Assembly: GCA_037576195.1 (NCBI GenBank)
Contig: CM075103.1
Span: 7,068,001-7,132,000 of the forward strand
Length of the DNA: 64,000 bases
Source of the DNA: Phytoseiulus persimilis
Lineage: Eukaryota; Arthropoda; Arachnida; Mesostigmata; Phytoseiidae
Direction of reading: 5' to 3'
Shown: positions 45,097-57,625 of the stretch, in pieces
How the letters are laid out: every line of letters starts with the position of its first letter
Position numbering within the stretch: the first letter of the stretch is position 1
Program-made: the position numbers and the translations under genes
Notes under the pieces: generated by a model
What the model saw: the letters and a program-made list of their open reading frames with translations, nothing else
Databases searched by the model: none
What the model was told of the DNA's origin: nothing

Positions 45097-47569
45097 CCTG
45101 AAACTACTCTCCCGGGATCGAAGCGCTCGAGGCCCTGCTAGCGCTGCGAATGCCGAGGCTTTTCCGTGAAGCGATGAGACCTCATTCGAACTGTGCTCAC
45201 TTTGGAACTATCATCCGTTTACGCCTTAATCATTGTACTCATTGTGACTATCAATTAGCGCAAGACAGGCTTTTTCGAGAATTATCGTTTGGGCTCCTCC
45301 GAGGGGCCTTATCGCTGAATTTGGAAGGTCTCGAAGCCCTGGCCCTAATGAGAATGAAAGAAAGCGCGATAGAGCTAGATGTAGAACCCATTTAGAAAGC
45401 TCCCCGCGTTTCTATGGTCGTGAAAGATATTTTCGGGCTCCTGTGTTTCGGGCTATCGGGTTTCAAGCAGCGACGTCACGCAACCCAAGACGGCGCGCTC
45501 AGGATACCGCTGAGATTGTTTCGGAACAGTTGAGCTGAAGGACGCACCGTAAGTCTGTCGCTCGGAGCTGCCGACGTTCCGACACTCCTATGAACATCGC
45601 TGTTTACGGCGCGGATTGCCGCCTGGACAAGGCTTGAAAGCGGAAAGAGAGAGATCAGTAATGGAACAAAACGAATCCTCTGGAAGCATCTTCGGGTCCC
45701 GCATCATGCTCCTTGCGTTAGCCGAACTCCGTTCCCAGGTCATTTCCTCCGAGCCAGCCGTGACCCGGTATCCCCTTTCGACGCTCACCGCGAAGAAGAA
45801 TTCTCGTGAAGTCGTCCCTTGGTGCTCTCCATCCTGAGGTTCGGCTGTTCCCGAGTTCGGAAACGCTCCATGGAAGTTATGGAAGCGCGGATTTCCCGGA
45901 ACGAGGGGTCACACTCGTGCATGCTAATAACAGTCCCCAAAGAGCGAACTCTAGAGATAATCAAAGTGCACGCTGCCGACTGAATTACCTGCGCGAATAC
46001 TTTCCGGCCGATCGCCCGCGTGCTGAATCAAGCTCAACGGCTGAACGAACGTCAGCGATGCACGCAGGGAAATGAGACCGCGAATGGAACTTATTTCTCC
46101 GGCTGATTCGAACGCAAGAGCGCAGGAAACCAAGAGAGCTATCACACTGTTGGCCGGATCCGAGGGATCAGAACTGTTCTCGTAGAGACCTCACGTCAGA
46201 AACTACAAACGCAAACGGAGAGCTTCGTTCCCCTCACCTGGGCTTGACTTCCAGCCGATGTACGTGCCGGACCCCTCCTACTCCGAGGGAGCGGGGGCCC
46301 GTGGTTTCATTCACGGCTGGGGAACCGCACGCTTCGATTCCGAAGAGGTGCAATTTTTCTCGAGGCTGCGGCATTTGCCCGAGAGAGAATTGAGGATCGC
46401 AACCGGATCAGGAGGGTTCAAATCTCCAATCCAGGGCAGTGGTGTTCTGACCGAGGCTCGAACCCTTGGTTCCAATGAAGGGAATGGGTTCCAGAAAAAG
46501 TCACGGTAGCTGGTTGCAGCTCTGAACCCGGGTGAGAAATCCCTCGGGCGCAGCGGTAGGAAACGTCGAAGTTCCGTCACGCCTTGACCGTGTTCGGTTT
46601 GGGAAACGATAGGCGCTGACGTGCCACAGTGTGACGATGCTCCTCTTGCCGCTGCTATGTCTTCGTCGCCTCCACCATCGGCGTTGTTGTCGTCAACAGC
46701 CGGAGTTGTATAACCAGCGAAGTTGTTTGGTTCGAAGTCATAGCACGCTCCGTCGACGGGCCACCGAAGCAACAATGGTTATCATCGGTTAGCGTTATTC
46801 TTCGGTGGAGTCAAACTCTGGCGTTATGTCATCCACTGTCAATTCGAGCAAGAGGAATTACAGACATCAGCCAGTCAGTCACTCAGTCAGCCGGCACACC
46901 TCTTTCTGTTCGGAGCGAGAATGGAACAGTTTGCACCCGGTATCGTTGCGCAGGTCGGCGCGAGTGTTTTGATTTGCAAATCTCTTAAGCGATTGACGCA
47001 TTGAATGGAGTAGAAAGGCATTGTTGGCGACGCTTGCTCGGGATCTCGGGTGAGGTAACGGGAACTTATCAAGCCTTTGCAATCAGTGTAGGAACGAAAA
47101 TAGAGTCGAAAAAGTGTCGCAACGGCCGGCCGTCCCTTGTTGGGTGGCCGGATCTTTGAGCCAATAGGGATTCTGTCGCTCTCAGTTGGATGATACCGAC
47201 GCATATGCTGAAGGGCACCTCGGAACACTACGGAAATTGGAGAAACACGGAGGAATGTCAACAAAGCTCAACGAGCTCAAAGAAACCTCGAGGGAACGCT
47301 CGATGAGCTCCGGATCGGACCGGGAAACGCCGAAAAGGAATTGCCTTCTCCTGAACGCTGAGTTAGACGGGGGGGGGGGTTGTATTCACAGCAGAAAAAT
47401 ATACATCCAACGATCGTGATACAAATTTACACGAGTTTACACAGCAGAGCTCTGAGCGATGCCTTCCGTTCGTTCGTAGCCGACATATGTTTTCCATACG
47501 ATTCTCATAGCCTAAGATGAGGATTCCCCGAGTTGATGAAGGGGTTCGATTTATGCTTCGAGGAAGCCT
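45097..47569. other. Long unassigned stretch
   Basis: About 2.5 kb. The minus-strand frame 46311-46775 (154 codons) is open but unrecognised. There is a run of 11 G at 47369-47379. No gene is supported. Confidence 0.3.
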
Positions 47570-48214
47570 CTATGCTTTGAAACCGTGCCCGTGGAATCCA
47601 TGGTGTCCGTGGAATCCATGGTGCCCGTGGAATTCGTGGTGATGGTGCTTCTTGATGTAAACAGGCACTGGAACCTCAACGGGTTTCTTCACAATGATCT
47701 CCCTGAACACTGGGACCTTAACGGGAACGGTGACGGGGTGTGGCACTGGGATAATCTTGTGCACTGGGACCGGCACGTATTTCGGTACCTTGACGTGCAC
47801 AGGGACATGCTTCAGGACGGGCACGGGTACGTGTTTGTACACGGGATAGGGAGCGTCCTTGTACACAGGGACATGAACGGGAACGGGAACGTGGTGTGGG
47901 ACTGGGTAGGGTTTGTGCACCGGGTACACCTTGGGTACGTGCACGACTCTGGGTATTTTCTTCACCACTGTGTACGGTTTAGGCACCGGATATGGGCGCG
48001 GAACATGCACTGTGTGAGGTACGGGGATGATTTTGTGCACTGGGTAGGGTTTGGGCACGGGCACCGGATGGGGTACCGGGACCACTTTGTTCACGACCTT
48101 GACAACCTCGTGATGATGATACTGGTGTCCTCCATGCCAACCTCCGTGGAAATCGGTAGCGCGGGCGAACGAAGCTAGCGCCAAACTGAGGATCGCACAC
48201 TGTAAAGCACGCAT
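47570..48214 (-). CDS. Secreted Val/Pro/His-rich repeat protein, cuticular type
   Basis: 214 codons from ATG 48214. MRALQCAILSLALASFARA is a signal peptide. The mature protein starts with a His/Gly stretch (HGGWHGGHQYHHH). It continues with many VPVP, KPYPV, HKIIPVPH and HVPV units over about 140 residues, and ends in a His/Gly/Phe-rich tail of HGFHGHH units. Such low-complexity secreted proteins are common among arthropod cuticle, silk-gland or salivary proteins; no chitin-binding RR domain is present. Further in-frame codons upstream lack an ATG. No clear TATA or AATAAA was placed. On the plus strand the same bases are also open, a by-product of the repeat. Confidence 0.78.
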   Translation of the reverse strand: MRALQCAILSLALASFARATDFHGGWHGGHQYHHHEVVKVVNKVVPVPHPVPVPKPYPVHKIIPVPHTVHVPRPYPVPKPYTVVKKIPRVVHVPKVYPVHKPYPVPHHVPVPVHVPVYKDAPYPVYKHVPVPVLKHVPVHVKVPKYVPVPVHKIIPVPHPVTVPVKVPVFREIIVKKPVEVPVPVYIKKHHHHEFHGHHGFHGHHGFHGHGFKA

Positions 48215-50944
48215 GTTGATAACTGTGCTGTTGCTGCTGCTGCGATCAGACACTTTACGGATGCCCCTACAGTTTTAAGGGGGTGGCCCCCTCACCCTCC
48301 GCGGGGGAGAGTCGACGGCTCCTCAACTCTCCTCGGGGCAAAGTGACCTTCAGCCCGCCGGCCGGATGGGCAACCGAGCGGCTGCCGGCTGAGTAGCGGC
48401 TCGCCGTCGGCTCTGAGCAAACGCTCTCTCAACAGCTGAAGCCGCCGCCTCAGCCCAAGTGGTTCCTTGGAGCAAGCGGGCAGCCCGAAATAGTCGGACA
48501 CACGGACCGACGACGGAATCGACTGCTCGTCCTTCCATTCACTCATGAAATCCTCGTTCGAATTCCGCTGTCCCGTTCCATTTTGGCTTCGGTTCTGCAC
48601 GGAATCGCGAGCAGACCTCGAGAACCTCAGAAAATTTTCCGAAAATGGATCTCCGGTGGCGTTCATCGCCTTGCCGCCAGAAATCAGCGATTCCGAATGT
48701 CACGCACCGCAGAGCCCACCCCTCGATTTCAAGTCCGGAAGATCAGTTATTGTCGGTTCGCGTTTTTCTCTCCTAACCGGTTGCTGTTGAGCATACTTCA
48801 AGATGTTTGCTCGTTTCATCGGCGCTGCACGCGATCTCACAAAGCTAACTGTCCTAGGCCCGCAGCGCTTTAGCATATCTCAGCCTCAATCAATTTGTGA
48901 TGAAATTAGCAACATCTAGCTCTCACGCTCTGCCCGCCACGGCTCAGATTGACTATATTCTACGCGGGCTCTGCTTGTTTGGTTGATGCTCGGGAAGTCG
49001 TCTCGACAACGATGGGATAAAATTGGGGTGTCGACGCGGCTCTGAGCTCATCCCTTCGAGATCCAACTCAAGGTCGTTGGAGTCAGGGAGAATTCAGAGG
49101 AGATCTCGAGTTTTCTTGCTAACCGGGCCTTGGAATGAGTCCCTCGGGAAATCTGCTCCCAAAGGTCCGCGACCTCATCTGAACTCTGATGCGAAGCTAC
49201 AGTTTCTCGATGGTCGGAGCAGCGGAACACCAGGGAGACTTTGACAGCGAACGCGGGCTGGCCTGTCTACTTGCGGAGTCAGAAGCTGTCCGATGCTGTG
49301 ACAAGTGGCGTTCTCATTGATATTCATTGAACTCGTGTTTCTTCGTCATTGTCCTCCGACAAAATGCTGGATGCGGTCAGTTCCCCAGAACAACCTCAGG
49401 AGGACTGAATCGAGCGAAGGTATCGCCTCGGGATTATTCCGTCTGAATCGCTCTCAAGCCGAAATCGAGCAGTCTGCCAGGGTCCGAACGCGGGCAGACC
49501 GGAAAATTGCTCAATTTTCGCCCCATGAACTACACCGGTCCACTCGGGGCGAAAAACAGATACAAACAAACAGAAATCAGATGCAGGTAGATAGAAGCTG
49601 AAAGATCGGCCGCCGCGTTGTCTTTTTTCGAAACTACAAACCAAGCGGTTTCTGCCAACGGAATATTCCTTACAAGTTTGTCAAGACCCGAGCTCACGCG
49701 AGGGTCCCGTGCCCAGCGGAGCGACAAACTGGCATCGGTTTGCGAAAGTTCGGTTCGAGCACATCCTCGTCGCTTAGCGTCGAGCGCGGAACTTCGTGCG
49801 CCGGTGTCTTCTTGTGTTTGGAAGCCCGCAAGAGACAGAACGTAAGTGTCTGAGGAACATCGCGGAACTTCAATATGCCGTACGGAATCGACTCCAGAGA
49901 CAAACTGTAGGTGAATCAACCACGAGGACTCTTCCCTGAAGTGAGCCGAGGGCGCTCCTCGAGAATGCGAACAGCCTCGACTCATCCGAATTTCATATGA
50001 GAATAATGCTTATCCATAATTCAGCCACAATGGCCAAAGCAACGGGATTCGACGGATGCGCTCGTAAACGGCGACGCTGCTGGATGTATCACTCTAATTG
50101 GAATAACCAGGCCCATTCGTATTCGTAGTGTTTGCCGGAAATCCGATTCGTCTTTCTGGCCACAGCAGAGGAATTGTCAATCAGAAAGAAGGTCCAGAAA
50201 GCGATACCGACCCGAGTCCCGGATGGCTCGAGAGAATTTCCGCTCCTGTTCATCTTGGAAAGTCTCGGCCGACATCGCGGCTGTGCCTGCTGTGGCGACA
50301 TCCCGCACACTATCACTCAGCTGGCATTGCCTCAAGCCGAGCGAATTTCTCCCACATCGACGAATCTCATATTCACGAGCTGTTGGGATTTCGATCGCTC
50401 TGAACTGACATCCTCCCGCCCGTCAGAACGATTCGGAACTGTGAGCTCGACTGAGTCCGATTTTTGAGATGAGCTCGTTACCCGCCAAATTCAGAACGCG
50501 ATACTTATTCTGCCGGGGCAATCAAAGTTGAAACTACAAAGAATAATGGAATCGCGTCCCCGTCGCCTGTTTTCCTGCGTTTCGGTTTTGCCAACACCCG
50601 TTTGTTTCAACAGCTATTGCAAATTTATCGGGGTCCTGCAGCCACCCACTCGGCGCGGTCCCCTCGCGTTCTATCCGAGACTTTGGAGTTAAAAACTTCG
50701 GAATGACGATAATTTGATGGCTCACATTTTGATTACGGCTCGCCAGTCGCAACGAAGTGTTGAAGATTTGGACTTGTTGTTCGGCCTTCTGATTAGATAG
50801 TCGGATTCAAGTGTTTTTACTCGGGCCTCCAACCAAATCCCCTAAAATGTACCCTTCGACTTTGCAGGTAACGACGGTGGCTGCTGGTTAGCCGGTCGCT
50901 CCTGGTGACAGTGCGCGAGACTAGCTTCTCGTTGCGCCCTTGAG
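48215..50944. other. Intergenic stretch upstream of ABCA and VPV genes
   Basis: 2.7 kb between two divergent genes, so both promoters lie here. It includes a GC-rich patch at 48290-48480. No gene is recognised. Confidence 0.35.
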
Positions 50945-53900
50945 ATGATGAAGTTCTGGTTCCAACTAAGGTTGCTCCTATGGAAGAATTGCCTGAGTCA
51001 TTCGCGGCAGAAGCTGCGGGTCGTCATCGAGCTCATCTGGCCGTTATTGCTGTTCCTGATCCTCATGTGGGTGCGGACACGAGGTTTGAAGCTCTACATC
51101 CACGAATGTGAGCCCTGTCTTCATCCCGACTACGATGAATGCATACTTTCTCTTTCTCCCTCTCACAATAGAACAGAAAGAAAACTGACAATGAGGAGAA
51201 GATAAAGGAGAACCATGAGAAGGGAGATGTATCTACGCGCAACCCAAACAAGTCGCAAATCCAACTAAAGTATGGGGCTCATATTCATCTCGGCCTAAGA
51301 AAAAGACTCATAGGAGCGTCATCTGGAAGATTCGCGCGTATATTAGTTCAAAAAGTTTTGGTAATATGCCTTGGGAGGGCGACGGACTTGACCGCAGGAT
51401 GCTGCGTGCGGGGCGAGAGTACCAGTTTTGGGGTCCTGGTTGCTCCATGATTGATACCAGGGACCAGTTTCGAAGTATCAAATGTTTTATGGCCTGGAAT
51501 CACTTGTTTGACATTGCCTTGAGGATTTAAATCGGGCAGTCGTCATCCCAGATTTATTCGACGTCAGGTGCCCTAGTTTACCGTCAACTGAGCATTCGAT
51601 GCTCAAGTAACAGGAGACACTACATAGTGCGTGGAGATCGCGACTAGATCCACACAGCATGTTAGTGGAAATGGTCTTGATGCCGACGAAAGACTACAGC
51701 GGAGTTTGCTTGTTGTACGATATTCTTCACGCCATCTTCAAGACTGTGTACTTGTGGTCGACGGGGTTGGATGGAAATCACTTTGCAGTTTAATATGAAG
51801 CAGAGAAAGAGCTCCCAATAGTTTCCCTTCTCCTCGAGATGCGACTTACGGGACCCAGGAGTTTTTCCCGGAATTCGTGATCGTTGAGAAATAGAGGCAC
51901 CCTCACCCTTCCTACACGAAATGTGATGTCCAGCGAACCGAGGACCACGAAACTCCCATGTTTCATACAGACTTCTCCCCTCTATTTGATCCTTAGATAA
52001 CTGACTTGGAAAAAGCGTTATTGACGCCCGGCCTATGGCAAAATCAGGAAACCAATGAGTGAGAGAGGGGTCTCAGAACGGCTCGGGAGAATCGGGAAGA
52101 GCCGATTTCCTATATTGATCGCGAGCCAGACAACATCCAGGAGAATTTTCCTGGAACGCCACGTGCACCGGAGGCAGCTTCAATGAAAGATTCGGTGATG
52201 ATTCAACTTGAGCACTTCCCGGCCGAATGCGTCGACGAACTCCAATGAGTGAAGACTCCGAGGCTTTCGGAATATTTATCGTCCCTAGAGCATGTGGGAT
52301 GATGGAATGTTCACTCCTGGAAGCTCGGTGCTTTGTTCGCCCTCGTCGGACTGACAACAACCGTACCGCGCTCACTCGATACTTTTCAAAGACAATCGAA
52401 CACGACATTCCCTCAGCTGATGCTCGAATGAGTTCGGAACCTTATTTCGGAAAGGAAACCGCTAGATCGAGAATCTATGGAGGGAGTTATAACGGCACGA
52501 GTGTTCCTCCTCCGAATACGGAGGCTGTTCGCCCCGATCGATCCGCTCGAAGAGACGCCTATATTTTCCAGTTACATATTCCCATCGAGCACTGGGGGCG
52601 ATAACCGAGCCGATCGATATGCAACTGACGCCATCATGCTGGAAAACGCCACCACGAAGCTGGATTAGTCATCGGAACAACTAAAATGAACCTCTGTTGC
52701 TTCGATTCCCTGAAACGAGCCGACCTTACTTCGTCTGGCTTGCTATCTAAACTCGATATGCTGATCGAACTCAGGCTACAACACTGGAATGCCGAAACGC
52801 GCTAGAATTCCCCGTGTCATTTTCTTTCAGTTCTAAACTTTCAACTGCTCACAATCATGACTTCGGACAGTGCTGTCCCGGAGAGAACGCTCCATCAGAT
52901 TCACTTCAGTTCATCGATTAAGGAGTCCCGTTGTTCTTCAGGTCATTTCGATCAGAAGGCGATGCCGTCAGCCGGATTGATCCCGTTCGTTCAGAGCACG
53001 GTCTGTACTCTGAACAACACGTGTCATGACAAAATGGCATCGGACAACAGATATACATTCGAATACAACACCTCTCTGTGAGTATCATCTACAAATCCTC
53101 GTTCCATCCTGACGGCTCAAACGCTTTCGGTTACGCCCACTCAAGTTACATTTCCTGTAAAGTTGCTGCTCTTGAGCTGACACAGACCCCCGGGTCGCTT
53201 AAATTCGAATTCCGGAAGACTTAAGGAAGAGGAATATCGGCCAGCGAGCGGGAAAACAACACTCAATCGGAGTTCAAGAGTGTTCGGGCTCGCTGGCTCA
53301 CGAAAGTTCCCGACGAGGGGCTATTATTCCTCTGGGGACGGACCGCGAAACTGCACGGTGCTGGAGAAAGTTTCTGGACCGGAGGCTCTGATCACGGCCG
53401 ACAGACGATCACAAAGACGCGCGGATTCAATGAGCATAGAGATTCTCAGACGAGAATTTAAAAAGTACGCAATTCTCTGACGCTTGCTGTTTCCGATAAT
53501 TCCAGCCTCCTTCAACTCATGGGTGACGTCGACCACATAGTTCGGGAGAAACTTCACGGGGAAACCCTCAACTCGATACGAAAGCTCTCTTTCGACCTAC
53601 AGGAGCTGTCTGCTTTTGTTAAAAAAGTCACCAATCCCGAAGTTCCGCTGCAAGGTTTGGAGCAATTTGAATGGAGTTCGGAAACCCGAGATGAAATGAA
53701 GTCATGTCAGTCGATCCATTCCACCAGTTCACGATCGAATTAGGGAACTCACTTATCATCATCAGCGTTTTCTTGGGCTCTGATTATTCTGCTTGATTCA
53801 CCTGAGTCCGATCACGAACCGATCGAGGCTAGAAGCCAGGCATTTCTCAAAATGCTTCGTCCGAGTCCAACAAAGGAAAAGTGCGGAGCGTTGTGTGCTC

Positions 53901-56832
53901 TGAGTAAAACTCGCATTCTTCATCAGACTCTCCACTCTGCTAGATGAGATATTGAATTCACGAGGTCTAGCTGAATAACTTCTGCATCGTCTCGCTCGCA
54001 GGAAAAATATGGGTGAAAAATATTCTACGGGTGAAATCTGCGAAGGAATTCGTCGAAACGTTCAAGGAAGTGAACATAACGATACCCGATTCCGTAGCGG
54101 AGAAATTCTATTATTCATCTTTGAGCGTCAGCGGATTGCAACAGGTAACTAAGCTTCTCATGAGCCAGTCTCCATCAGCGACCATCTGCGTGCGCTGTGC
54201 CACCTGGTCGAAACATGATGGCGGGCAGTAGCCCTGGCCGCTGGTTCGATTTGACAGAAGAATCGACGCAGCTCAAGACTCGAGAACCCACGCCGAGTTT
54301 TCGATAAATCCGACACCCGTCACCCAAAAGGTCGCTTGAGCTTCGATGAGACACCTCTGTAGTTCGCCAAGCGTCGGTGGTTCAGTGGTAGAATACTCGC
54401 CTGCCACGCGGGTGGCCCGGGTTCGATTCCCGGCCGACGCAATGTTTTCCTCTGCGAGAGAAAATCAAGCTTTCTCTCCTCTCGCCCCACAGATTTTCGA
54501 CCGCGGTCGGCGGGACATCTACTCGCATTTGTGCAGCACTGACGCCCTTCAGAAGCTGCTGAATATTAACAACAACAACGCAAACTCGTTGCCGCAGCAG
54601 TTATGCAACTTGACCGAACCCGTGGCGTTTCTATTCACCTCGAACGTGATCCGGAACCTGAACTGGAACGCTATCCTGACCGAGATGGCAGGCATCACGA
54701 AGAAGAGCGGTTACGACATCGGCCAGGAGGACTGGCGAAAGGCGCTCTTCACCGCGCAGCAGGTCCGTAAGGAAGTAGCCGAGCTCAGTAGTCTGCGCGA
54801 AATGCTCGACAGTCTCTTCAAAAAGGTGAGATTCATTCCTGCGTAAAGACAGCCTTCATCCGTATTTGTGGTCTGCGTGACCTTCCGAGTCAACAGAAGC
54901 CCGGAGCCTTCTGAAACTCTTCTGCTGCAATTCAGGTTTCCGAAATGAACAAGCTGATGGACCTGAGTGACACAAATTCTACGATACGGTTCGTGCAAGC
55001 CGTAGTTTGTGGTCGAAACTCCACGACTTTACTGGACACTGAGCACGGACCTGCTCAGAGGATCGAAGAGTTCAGAGAGCAGATCAACTCCAATTTACAG
55101 CAAAGCTCTCAGAACTCGGACAAGAAAAATGACGATAAATACGTGTATGACAACGCAACCTGTGAGTACTATGTCTTCGACTCAAATCTCGGCTGGACGC
55201 CCATGGCGGGTCGGACACCCGAAATCTGATTTACCTCGGAGGGTGTCCGAGTTGCGGGCCTGAAGTCCCGACGAATATCATACGATCCGAGCGGGAACTC
55301 GTATTTGAACAGCTGTGACATTCAACCAACGATCCGCAGCGCAACGTTGCAACGCCGTCTTCAAAACTCTTGAGGAGAACCAAATCACGCTGTTCCTCTG
55401 GAAGCAGTTGAAGCCCTACGTGAGAGGCAAGATTCTTTATTCTCCGAGGAACGTCGCAACTTTCAAGATAATCGAGCGCGTGAATAAAACATTCGAGCCT
55501 CTCCTGGCGATCCGAGATATGGCCCACGCGTGGTCCACCATTGTCGAGCCGAAGATACAAGACTGGATGAAGAACCACTCAGAAGCTGTGGAACAAATAA
55601 AGGTCGGTGAACATTCTCGCCGGGGCATTTCCTAGGTAGTTTTAATTGCAATTCGAGGGATGTCTGCCAACTCGAGATAACATCCTGAAACTCCGCTGAG
55701 ATCAACTTCAACTGACTCAAGGATTCGAACCTTGACTCTAGGGTACAGTGGCATCCTCTGAGAAAAAATCTGAGTCTCCCATATTACCATTCCAGAAATT
55801 ATCGACGACAGGGAGTCTCCCTTTTTTGATAATGATGGAAGAGCACGTGAACAACGTTAGTACCACAGGGGAGGATGTGAACACAACGGGCGTAACCGAA
55901 ACTTTGGGATGGCTCGCGAATGTTCCCGAGTTTATTCAAGGCGCAAACAAAATCGCCCACGAAATCGAAAACGCGCTCGACGTAAGTCCAACTTTTTCGG
56001 AAGGAGAATTCGTTCGTTTCCCGAAAGTAAACTTCTTTCTTCGTGTGTATAGGAGAACAGCCTCGCGAAAATAGTCACAAGAAATGATCACGAAAAAACG
56101 CAACGTGCATCGTTTTCGATGTGACGTTAGGTATGGCGGATTGAGTTTCTTCACGTGTCCCGTTTTTCATGTGTCAAAATGGCGAACCGACCGGCGGTTC
56201 AACCTCTCATTGAACGAGCCGATTTCTTCCTCTAGATTCGGATTTTGGAAATGTTCGAGAGAAATTCGAAACCGATTCGATTATTAGTCCAAGGGTCAGA
56301 AGTAGCATGGATCCTGTTGACATTTGAGAAATATGATAGTTCATGGTGTCTGGCCGCGCTGCGAGGTTTCTGAAATCGAGATTCGCATGAAATGAGGCTG
56401 GAAAGCACATTTCGTCGATCTGTGTTGGCTCGGACCCGGCGGATCCGTTTGTGGGCGAGTCGGGCTCTCTCGTTGATTGCTTCGTTGGACTCTCGAGCGC
56501 TCGGTTCGCATCAGAAAGTGATTTCAAACTCCTCGCTGACCTCGGACGTCCCTGGAATTTTCGTCATAGCCTTGCCTCAGTTGCATTCGGTGCATATTCT
56601 GCGATGGCAGTATCCTATTTCAGTGTGTCGAGATGAACCGCTTCGAGGGCTACGATCGGGAGGAGGAGCTGATGAAGAATGGTTTGAAGCTCATGGCTGA
56701 GAACAAGCTCTGGGCGGCACTGGTCTTCATGAACACGGGCGGGCCCAACAGCACAGCGATCCCGAAGTTTATTCGCTACAAAATCAGGATGGACGCACAG
56801 AAGGTCGATTCGACCAAGAGGATCGAGGACAG
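50945..56832 (+). CDS. ABCA-type transporter, N-terminal half
   Basis: Nine exons: 50945-51107, 52942-53077, 53506 to about 53726, 54002-54144, 54493-54825, 54936-55161, 55313-55602, 55796-55981 and 56624-56832, about 635 codons. The start MMKFWFQLRLLLWKN, with a first membrane helix (IELIWPLLLFLILMWVR), is that of the ABCA1/4/7 group, and exon 2 gives HECHFDQKAMPSAG across the splice. The rest is the first extracellular domain, including LKPYVRGKILYSPRN, VNKTFEPLLAIRDMAHAW and IPKFIRYKIRMD. ABCA1-type proteins export lipids. The exon 3 donor is uncertain. The last exon ends in a GC donor (AG|GCAAGT). The expected next exon, the remaining helices and both ATPase domains were not found up to 64000. 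So the gene either continues beyond the window through a very long intron or is truncated. Confidence 0.85.
51108..52941 (+). other. First intron of the ABCA gene
   Basis: 1.83 kb between the exons that join inside the Cys codon of HECHF. No nested gene or repeat was recognised in it. Confidence 0.55.
54371..54441 (+). tRNA. tRNA-Gly: tRNA-Gly (GCC)
   Basis: 71 nt, intronless. The acceptor stem GCGTCGG pairs perfectly with CCGACGC. The D arm TGGTTCAGTGGTAGAA, the anticodon arm with GCC at 54403-54405 and the T arm GGGTTCGATTCCC are canonical. A TTTT terminator follows at 54444. The gene lies in an intron of the ABCA gene (54145-54492), on the same strand. Confidence 0.98.
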
Positions 56833-57550
56833 GCAAGTCGTCTATTGTGTTCTCCTCAATTTTCTGTTTCTTTAGGTGTCTCTACGTCGGGGCTCACAGA
56901 GAGATCCGGGGCGAAACGCTCTCCCTCTGGTGTTCCTTTGCTGAAGTCCTCGGAACTCCTCGGAGCCCGCATGAAAATACCTTACATCGTTAATGACATC
57001 CCCCCTCCCCTCTCGGCCGTGCAACGCCGACGACGGAGACGACTCATCACAATATATAAGATAGATTTAGAGCTGAGAACAGTTGTGGCCTTATCTCGAG
57101 GGGCTTATGTGTTCAGCACAAGCTTGCTTGACATATCACGCCTGGATGTCCGCCCGCCTGACCTGTTATGCTGCCCATGCGATCCGGCCGATCCGCCGGT
57201 GACCAACGGCCCGATTTGCTCTCCTTGAGCGGTCGCCGACGTACCCGCGCGATGGTGGGAGCACTCTGGGCATCNAAGTATCGTCCAGTGTCTTTGCCAC
57301 GACATCATCTGGACTTCGAGTAGGATTCACATCGAGCTAAAACGGCACGGAATAGATGCACGAAATATTTCGCCGGAGTCGTTCGATCCGCTGTCAGACT
57401 CCTCTTCAAGAACATCGCTGTTCCCGGCAGATGAAGAGATCGGAGAATCGACATTACAATAACAGGGCTTGGATGACTTCTCGACAAGACTTCCGCCTGA
57501 TGGCCGAGTTCCGGGACCTTATTGAGAATTCCGGTTGCTATAACAAACAC
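56833..57550. other. Stretch after the last ABCA exon, with one ambiguous base
   Basis: About 720 bases without a recognised exon. An N stands at 57275. A plus-strand frame continues after the acceptor-like TTTCTTTAG at 56874, but its peptide does not resemble ABCA. Confidence 0.4.
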
Positions 57551-57556
57551 TTTATT
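57551..57556 (-). terminator. Poly(A) signal of COA7
   Basis: AATAAA on the minus strand, 70 bp after the COA7 stop. Confidence 0.7.
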
Positions 57557-57625
57557 CTCTAAATGAGGGTGACCGTTGCGTCGACGGGCTACGATAACGT
57601 CAATCACAATCAAGTTGGGAAGTTA

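Noticed and set aside
47585-48178. Plus-strand open frame of 197 codons
   Set aside because: It is the shadow of the VPV-repeat protein gene; the repeat keeps the other strand open and the product is His/Asp/Trp-rich nonsense.
55710-55745. tRNA-like T arm (minus strand TCAAGGTTCGAATCCTTGA)
   Set aside because: Only the T arm is convincing. No acceptor, D or anticodon arms pair around it, and it lies just before an ABCA exon acceptor.
55748-55795. Upstream start for an independent protein at 55748
   Set aside because: The frame is the 3' end of an ABCA intron; a good acceptor at 55795 and exact phase with exon 55313-55602 explain it.
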